The translations under genes and the position numbers were made by a program. The notes under the pieces are model-generated. The model did not search any database. It was not told the origin of the DNA and saw only the letters and a list, made by a program, of their open reading frames with translations. From positions 1 to 26,719 of the forward strand of contig JBFLGC010000037.1 of assembly GCA_041859945.1 (NCBI GenBank): 26,719 bases of DNA, read 5' to 3'. The DNA comes from Tetragenococcus sp041859945. Lineage in GTDB: Bacteria; Bacillota; Bacilli; Lactobacillales; Enterococcaceae. This document shows positions 21,713-26,719 of this stretch, one piece after another (within the stretch, counting starts at the first letter, position 1; the number at the start of each line of letters is the position of its first letter).

Positions 21713-22948
21713 TTATAGTTCTGTTCGCAAAAGATTTAATCCCGTCATAACTGCTTGTTGGCGGATGGCATTGCGCCCTCTGATAAAATGATAACACTGA
21801 CTTTTGACACCTCTAACACTTGCCAAAGCGATCCAAACCGTGCCAGCCGGTTGATTTTCTAAAGGATCTGGTCCGGCCACACCACTGAATGCCAAAGCAT
21901 AATCGGTCGCAGCCAACTTGCGCGCTTGTTGGGCCATTTTTTCCACACATGCCTGACTGACCGTGCCATGTTCTTCTAAAAATTCGCGATCGATCCCCAA
22001 AAACTGGGCTTTGGTTTGCGGCGAATAAGTCACAAACCCACCTGGAAAAACTTCTGAGACGCCGGCAATTTCACCTAGCATTGCTTGAAAGGCCCCGGCT
22101 GTCAAGCTTTCTGCTGCGGTCACTGTTTTCTTTTGCTGCTTTAGTTTGTCTACCACCACCTGTGCCAGAGAATTTTCATCGCCATAACCGTAAAAGTAAG
22201 CCCCTACTCGCGCCATTATCTGGTTTTCCACCTGATCTAGTTGTAACTGACCGATTTTTTCATCATTGGCCTGGACTGTCAAGCGTAACGAGACTTCATT
22301 CGTCTTGGCATAAGGAGCGATCGTGGGGTTGGTCTGTCCTTCGATCAAATCGGCCAGATCGGTTACTAATTGAGATTCGCCAATACCAAAGAAACGCAAG
22401 ACACGTGAAATGAAAAAGTTTTCTTGAGGAAAATGTTGCTTGAGTAGTGGGATCGCCTCGTTCAAAAACATGGGAACAAGCTCATTAGGAGGTCCCGGAA
22501 GTAGCAAATAGGACGTTTTTGTAGGGGCGGTGTAAAAAATACCCACTGCCAATCCAGTCTTATTTTGCAAGGCTTCCCCTTCTTTGAATACCAAGGTTTG
22601 CCGCAAATTATTGGTCGTCATCGGCCGCTCTCTTTGCTTGAAGAAAGCCAGCAAATTTTGATAACCGCTCTCATCACGGACCAAGGTTTGGCCCACATGA
22701 GAAGCCACCACTTGCTTGGTCAGATCATCTTCGGTCGGTCCTAAGCCACCGCAAAGAATGATCAAATCACTTCTTTGTTCGGCCAATTCCACAAGGCTTT
22801 CCAAACGATCACGATTGTCGCCGACCACGCTTTGATAATAGACATCGATCCCCAAACTGGCCAATTCTTCTGAAAGAAAGGTCGCATTGGTATTTACGAT
22901 CTGTCCTAACAAAATTTCGGTTCCTACAGCAATGATCTCTGCTTTCAT
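21713..22948 (-). CDS. cinA: CinA, competence/damage-inducible protein with nicotinamide-nucleotide amidase domain
   Basis: A 411-residue two-domain protein. Residues 1-170 are the molybdopterin-binding-like domain (IIAVGTEILLGQIVNTNATFLSEEL; LGLGPTEDD-type GGLGPTEDDLTK). Residues about 255-411 are the CinA amidase domain (TAAESLTAGAFQAMLGEIAGVSEVFPGGFVTYS, with the conserved ES and GG). CinA hydrolyses oxidised pyridine nucleotides and NMN and in streptococci is linked to competence through RecA. Directly upstream of recA on the same strand, the usual Firmicute pair; about 100 bases separate them. Start ATG 22948 behind AGGGGGAG. Confidence 0.96.
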   Translation of the reverse strand: MKAEIIAVGTEILLGQIVNTNATFLSEELASLGIDVYYQSVVGDNRDRLESLVELAEQRSDLIILCGGLGPTEDDLTKQVVASHVGQTLVRDESGYQNLLAFFKQRERPMTTNNLRQTLVFKEGEALQNKTGLAVGIFYTAPTKTSYLLLPGPPNELVPMFLNEAIPLLKQHFPQENFFISRVLRFFGIGESQLVTDLADLIEGQTNPTIAPYAKTNEVSLRLTVQANDEKIGQLQLDQVENQIMARVGAYFYGYGDENSLAQVVVDKLKQQKKTVTAAESLTAGAFQAMLGEIAGVSEVFPGGFVTYSPQTKAQFLGIDREFLEEHGTVSQACVEKMAQQARKLAATDYALAFSGVAGPDPLENQPAGTVWIALASVRGVKSQCYHFIRGRNAIRQQAVMTGLNLLRTEL

Positions 22949-23060
22949 TTTTGATGCTCCCCCTTATAAAGTACGCAAAAAAACGCCTTTGTCTTTTCAC
23001 AAAATGCAAGTTTTTGAAAAAAACTCATAAAGCCTCGCTGCCTTACAAGTTTTTTTCTTC

Positions 23061-23636
23061 TTACATCGAGCCTTTAAAGACATCGGTGTTTTTCGCAAAA
23101 TAATCGATTCCTGAATAAACAGTAAAAAATAAACAGACATACAACAAGATTTGATCAAGCGGGACATTGATCAAAGCAAACGGCCAATTATTGAGATACA
23201 ATAAAATGATTGCCACCATTTGTGAGGCTGTCTTCACTTTACCAGGCCAGGCCGCCGCCATCACTTCGCCACTTTGTTCAACTAAGATCAGACGTAAACC
23301 AGTCACGGCTAATTCGCGACAGATAATGATCGCCACGACCCAACCTGGTGCTTTGCCCAATTCCACCAGCAAAATAAAGGCCGTCATGACTAACATTTTA
23401 TCAGCTAGAGGATCGGCAAATTTACCGAAATTAGTCACCAATCCTTGCGAACGAGCAATCTTCCCATCTAACCAGTCAGTAATACTGGCGCCGGCAAAAA
23501 TGATCGCTGCTACTAAATGGGTCACTTCTAATTGCGTTTGTCCTAGCGTTCCCCAATCGATCGGTAAGACTAAAACAAGAATAAAGACTGGGATCAGACA
23601 AATCCGGATCACCGTCAATTTATTTGGCAAATTCAC
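23061..23636 (-). CDS. pgsA: CDP-diacylglycerol--glycerol-3-phosphate 3-phosphatidyltransferase
   Basis: A 191-residue membrane enzyme that makes phosphatidylglycerol phosphate, the committed step to phosphatidylglycerol and cardiolipin. The CDP-alcohol phosphotransferase motif D-G-x2-A-R-x8-G-x3-D-x3-D is visible as DGKIARSQGLVTNFGKFADPLAD (residues about 59-80). The N-terminus NLPNKLTVIRICLIPVFILVLVL is typical. The start is GTG 23636 behind AGAGGAAA; the overlapping ATG is out of frame and stops at once. It lies 33 bases after the RodZ-like gene and is probably co-transcribed with it. Confidence 0.97.
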   Translation of the reverse strand: MNLPNKLTVIRICLIPVFILVLVLPIDWGTLGQTQLEVTHLVAAIIFAGASITDWLDGKIARSQGLVTNFGKFADPLADKMLVMTAFILLVELGKAPGWVVAIIICRELAVTGLRLILVEQSGEVMAAAWPGKVKTASQMVAIILLYLNNWPFALINVPLDQILLYVCLFFTVYSGIDYFAKNTDVFKGSM

Positions 23637-23669
23637 ATATTTTCCTCTTTTCTTTTTACATTTGTGGTT

Positions 23670-24557
23670 TTATTCGGCATAAGTGACCACCACATTCAAT
23701 TTTTTCTGTAGATCTTGGTAATTGGGATCGGAAAAGTCGAGCTTTGTCCCATTGGCTTTTATTTCGATATAAGCACTGGCACCTAAACTGATCAAAAAAG
23801 AAGTCGTGTCCTCTGGTAAGGTGTAGCTATCTTCCGTATCTGGTTCAAAGGTCTTTTGATAGACAAAATCGGTCGCCCCATTAGGCATGACGCCGACCCA
23901 ACAGCGCCCCTCTTTAGCTGTAAAAGACAACTGGATGGGGTCGGTGGCATTTTTTAAGGTGACCGTCGCACTAGTGGCGGTGCTATCTGACAAACTAACT
24001 TCCATTTTAGGTGCTTCTGAACTGGTTGTCGCAGTCGTTTCTTGGGTTTCAGAAGAACTCGTAAGTGGCGTCGTGCTTTCAGGAACGTTGCTCTTATCCA
24101 CAGAAACGGCCGTGGTATCAGTGATAAAAGGGGTCGCATGACGATCTTGCCAAGACATATAGCCCACGATAGCTAATATCGTTAACGCCACTAAAGCCAG
24201 AACGCCCATGGATACTAAGCCAAATACTTTGTTGTGCTGACTTTTCGAATCATGAAGCGCTGTTCTTGAGCCTTTGACGACTTCAGGTTCAGGGCGCTTA
24301 GCAGGTGAGGGACCCAAGCTTTTTTTCCCGTCAAAGACAGCCACTAAATAATCTCCATCTTCACCGACCACCGCTGCATACTGGCGAATGAAGGAGCGAA
24401 TATAATAATCACCTGGCAGGCGCTCGAATTGACCTCGCTCGATCGCTTCCAAATAGCGTTTTTGAATTTTAGATTTTTGTTGCAGCTCATCTAGGCCGAT
24501 ATTTTTAGTCAATCGAGCCTGCCGCAATTTTTCTCCGATCAATACTTCATTGCCCAC
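23670..24557 (-). CDS. RodZ-like cell-shape protein (HTH, TM, DUF4115)
   Basis: A 295-residue bitopic membrane protein. Residues 5-70 form a cytoplasmic RodZ-type HTH (LRQARLTKNIGLDELQQKS, RYLEAIERGQFERLPGDYY). A basic linker precedes one membrane helix at 111-134. A Ser/Thr-rich extracellular stretch (145-190) leads to a beta-rich C-terminal DUF4115 domain (195-295). RodZ links MreB to the wall synthesis machinery; in Firmicutes the gene (ymfM) stands between ymfH and pgsA, as here. The start used is GTG 24557 with GGAG 11 bases upstream, slightly far, so a nearby alternative start is possible. Confidence 0.88.
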   Translation of the reverse strand: MGNEVLIGEKLRQARLTKNIGLDELQQKSKIQKRYLEAIERGQFERLPGDYYIRSFIRQYAAVVGEDGDYLVAVFDGKKSLGPSPAKRPEPEVVKGSRTALHDSKSQHNKVFGLVSMGVLALVALTILAIVGYMSWQDRHATPFITDTTAVSVDKSNVPESTTPLTSSSETQETTATTSSEAPKMEVSLSDSTATSATVTLKNATDPIQLSFTAKEGRCWVGVMPNGATDFVYQKTFEPDTEDSYTLPEDTTSFLISLGASAYIEIKANGTKLDFSDPNYQDLQKKLNVVVTYAE

Positions 24558-24673
24558 TCGTTCATCTACTCCAGTCTATTTCTTCTTGAACTAAGAATAC
24601 CATAAAAACTGTGATTCAAGCTAGTGAACTTGCTAGCTTCAAGGAATTTTAACTTTTTTAGTTATCTATCAGA

Positions 24674-25978
24674 TCAGGGCCTTGTTTTTTCATAAGGTTC
24701 CACAAAAAAACGACTAAAAGCGGCTTTTTTGATCAACTTTTGTCCCGCTTGCAAGACATCATCCAAAGTGATCGCTTGGATGATGTCAGGAAGATCGAAC
24801 AAAGTCCATTTTCCAAATAAATCTTGGGTAAACTGATTGGCGATATACTCCAGGGAATTGAGTGATTGAAGATACTTGCCCAACATTTTTTTCTGCAGTA
24901 AAGCCAAGGCCTCCTCATTGATTCCAGGATCGTTGGCAAAATCAAGGACCACTTTTTCGATGGCCTGAGCAAAACGGTCAGGATCGTCGGTATCGCCTGA
25001 AAAATCAGCAAAATGAAAGCTACGATCGAGTGAAAATTCATAACCAAACGAATCGTCGAGTACGCCCTCATTATACAAGCGCAGATAATTTTGGCTCGTA
25101 TTGCCCAATAAGAGCTGTAACAATAGCGTCACCGCCGTGCGAAAACGCAGCCGTTGTCTGTCATCAGTCGGCAAATCCGCTTGATCTCCTTTAATGCCGA
25201 CCACCGCTTTTGGCCTTTCGACAGCCATTTTCAGACGGTCCACTTTTTTGATATCGGACCACTTTTCAGTGGGAAATTGCCGTTTGATCGTGCGGATCGG
25301 GGCAAAACTTTTAGCCGCTTGATTTGCGACTACCCAAGTCAAGACTTCTTCAGGGTCGACATTACCCACTACAAATAAAGTCATATTGCTGGGATGATAA
25401 AACGTGTTGTAGCAATGATACAAGTCGTCTGCCGTGATTTTGGCAATGCTGTCGATGGATCCGGCGATGTCAATGTGTAAAGGATGTTTAGGGTACATAT
25501 TTTGTAAAAGCCCAAAAAACAGGCGCCAGTCAGGATCATCTTGATACATTTGGATCTCTTGTCCAATAATGCCCTTCTCTTTTTCAACTGTTTCTGGCGT
25601 AAAATAGGGATCTTGGACAAAATCGAGCAAGGTCACTAAATTTTTTTGGACATGTTCGGTAGCTGAAAACAAGTAACTAGTCCGCGTAAAACTAGTAAAG
25701 GCGTTGGCTGAGGCCCCATTTTGGCCGAAAACTTGAAAAACATCGCCTGCTTCTTTTTCAAACAGCTTATGCTCAAGAAAATGGGCGATCCCATCCGGTA
25801 CCCGGCTGATCGCTTCCCCGACATAGCCAAATTCGTTATCGATTGAGCCGTAATTGGTCGAAAAGAGACCATATGTTTTATGAAATTCATTTTTAGGTAG
25901 GACAAAGACTTTTAAGCCATTGGGCAGAATCTCGCTATAGAGCGTTTCATTCAGTTGTTCGTAGCGTATTTCTTTCAT
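24674..25978 (-). CDS. ymfH: M16-family zinc peptidase YmfH
   Basis: A 434-residue insulinase-family peptidase. HFLEH at 66-70 is the inverted zinc motif HxxEH, and the downstream helix EKGIIGQEIQMYQDDPDW (about 144-161) supplies the third ligand glutamate. The rest is the second M16 domain with no zinc site. In Firmicutes YmfH pairs with YmfF, which lacks the active motif, to form a heterodimeric peptidase; the substrate is uncertain. The ATG overlaps the stop of the preceding ymfF gene by four bases. About 115 bases separate it from the RodZ-like gene. Confidence 0.95.
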   Translation of the reverse strand: MKEIRYEQLNETLYSEILPNGLKVFVLPKNEFHKTYGLFSTNYGSIDNEFGYVGEAISRVPDGIAHFLEHKLFEKEAGDVFQVFGQNGASANAFTSFTRTSYLFSATEHVQKNLVTLLDFVQDPYFTPETVEKEKGIIGQEIQMYQDDPDWRLFFGLLQNMYPKHPLHIDIAGSIDSIAKITADDLYHCYNTFYHPSNMTLFVVGNVDPEEVLTWVVANQAAKSFAPIRTIKRQFPTEKWSDIKKVDRLKMAVERPKAVVGIKGDQADLPTDDRQRLRFRTAVTLLLQLLLGNTSQNYLRLYNEGVLDDSFGYEFSLDRSFHFADFSGDTDDPDRFAQAIEKVVLDFANDPGINEEALALLQKKMLGKYLQSLNSLEYIANQFTQDLFGKWTLFDLPDIIQAITLDDVLQAGQKLIKKAAFSRFFVEPYEKTRP

Positions 25979-26719
25979 CCTAGTTCCTCCTTCGCCAAGA
26001 TAAATATAGCTTGTAATTTCATTTTATTCGCAACTTCCTGCACTTCTTCTTTAGTGACACGTTCTAGACGCAGCAAAAACTGGTCGACTGTTTCTTTCGT
26101 CTGTGGCAGCCATTGATCTAAATAAGCTCGTTCGATCAAAGCCTGGGCACTATCCAAAGACAATAAATAGTCATTTTTCAACATGACTTTGGTTTGGGCC
26201 AATTCGGATTCGGTGAAAGCACCGACGCACATTTTTTTCAATTGTTCATCGATCAAGGCCAGGACTTGGTCCCGATTTTTACCATCGATACCGGTCTGAA
26301 CGGTCAGTAAGCCTCGGAAAGAATCAAAACTAGTCGCAGCATAATAGGCCAAACTAGCTTTTTCGCGCACATTTAAAAAGAGTTTGGAATGCGGATAGCC
26401 ACCAAACAAGCCATTAAAGACCATCAAGGCTGGTTTTTGAACTTCATCAAAATAGATCCCCGTTTGATAAGCCAAATTGAGTTTGGCCTGTAAGACCGTT
26501 TCTTGTCGGCTAGCTTTGGCCACAGTCGGTCTGATGTCTTGATGATAAAACATCGCGGGCTTAGGACGCTCCGTTTTAGGAAAAGGCCAACTTTGAAAAG
26601 CCGCCACGACGGTTTCTGCGGCAATATCACCGACCACAAAGATATCCACTTGATCGTGTTGCAACAGGTCTTCATAAGTCGCCACTAATTCAGCATTTTC
26701 TGCTTGGGCCACATCCGAA
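25975..26719 (-). CDS. ymfF: M16-family peptidase-like protein YmfF, C-terminal part (cut by window edge)
   Basis: The frame is open to the right edge of the window. The GTG at 26712 is an internal valine, not a start, since codons continue upstream (Ser-Asp-Val-Ala). About 247 residues of the second M16 domain are visible: VDIFVVGDI, NLAYQTGIYFDEVQKPALMVFNGLFGGYPHSKLFLNVREKASLAYYA with the conserved R and Y of this domain, and VTKEEVQEVANKM at the end. The N-terminal half, which would show whether the HxxEH motif is present, lies outside. It is the coupled partner of YmfH. Confidence 0.93.
   Translation of the reverse strand, partial: SDVAQAENAELVATYEDLLQHDQVDIFVVGDIAAETVVAAFQSWPFPKTERPKPAMFYHQDIRPTVAKASRQETVLQAKLNLAYQTGIYFDEVQKPALMVFNGLFGGYPHSKLFLNVREKASLAYYAATSFDSFRGLLTVQTGIDGKNRDQVLALIDEQLKKMCVGAFTESELAQTKVMLKNDYLLSLDSAQALIERAYLDQWLPQTKETVDQFLLRLERVTKEEVQEVANKMKLQAIFILAKEELG

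Noticed and set aside
24618..24639. AAGCTAG/CTAGCTT inverted repeat between ymfH and the RodZ-like gene
   Set aside because: There is no adjacent T-run on either strand and the genes look co-transcribed, so a terminator is not supported.

Overview
The window looks like chromosomal DNA from a low-to-moderate GC Gram-positive of the Lactobacillales, most likely an Enterococcus or close relative. This rests on the gene order of two M16 peptidases, a RodZ-like protein, pgsA, cinA and recA, on a cydABCD operon without haem synthesis genes nearby, on strong AGGAGG ribosome binding sites, and on sigma-A type promoters. The species is inference only.

Layout. 1-3259 is one end of a prophage (or similar integrated element): small HTH regulators reading left, a facing CI-like repressor, an ImmA-type metallopeptidase, a lipoprotein and a tyrosine integrase reading right. 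3309-8145 is a heavily hit locus that originally held a single gene, a paralogue of the ribosome-assembly GTPase rsgA. Its coding region is split by a 1561-bp IS4-family element with 9-bp target duplications. A class C group II intron sits directly behind its terminator hairpin, and the prophage lies just beyond. Upstream of the broken gene is what reads as an intact leader-peptide attenuator: promoter, 24-codon ORF, antiterminator pairing and terminator. 8146-10034 is an AT-rich accessory stretch with two unknown membrane-associated proteins, bounded by two copies of a cyd-terminator sequence. 10035-16050 is the leftward operon cydA-cydB-cydD-cydC for cytochrome bd oxidase and its assembly ABC transporter. 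Upstream of cydA lie a paired palindromic operator, a promoter and a terminator that could make a short RNA. 16352-19067 holds an RpiR-type regulator divergent from a lone MgsA C-terminal-domain gene and a PTS EIIC gene. 19098-19345 is a 42-bp tandem repeat array. 19369-20450 is a ferredoxin-NADP reductase gene with a Fur box over its start region. 20545-26719 is the conserved leftward block recA, cinA, pgsA, rodZ-like, ymfH, ymfF, the last one cut by the window edge.

How the parts work together. The prophage module is a lysogeny switch. Its two best promoters face each other, so the lytic and lysogenic transcripts would overlap. The cyd genes make a complete aerobic oxidase that would depend on haem from outside if the host is an Enterococcus. 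RpiR probably controls the adjacent PTS genes. The iron-regulated reductase may serve redox metabolism. The most unusual items are the attenuator on the disrupted rsgA paralogue, the stacking of three mobile elements at one terminator and gene, the candidate short RNA before cydA, and the 42-bp repeat family with a related unit beside the prophage.
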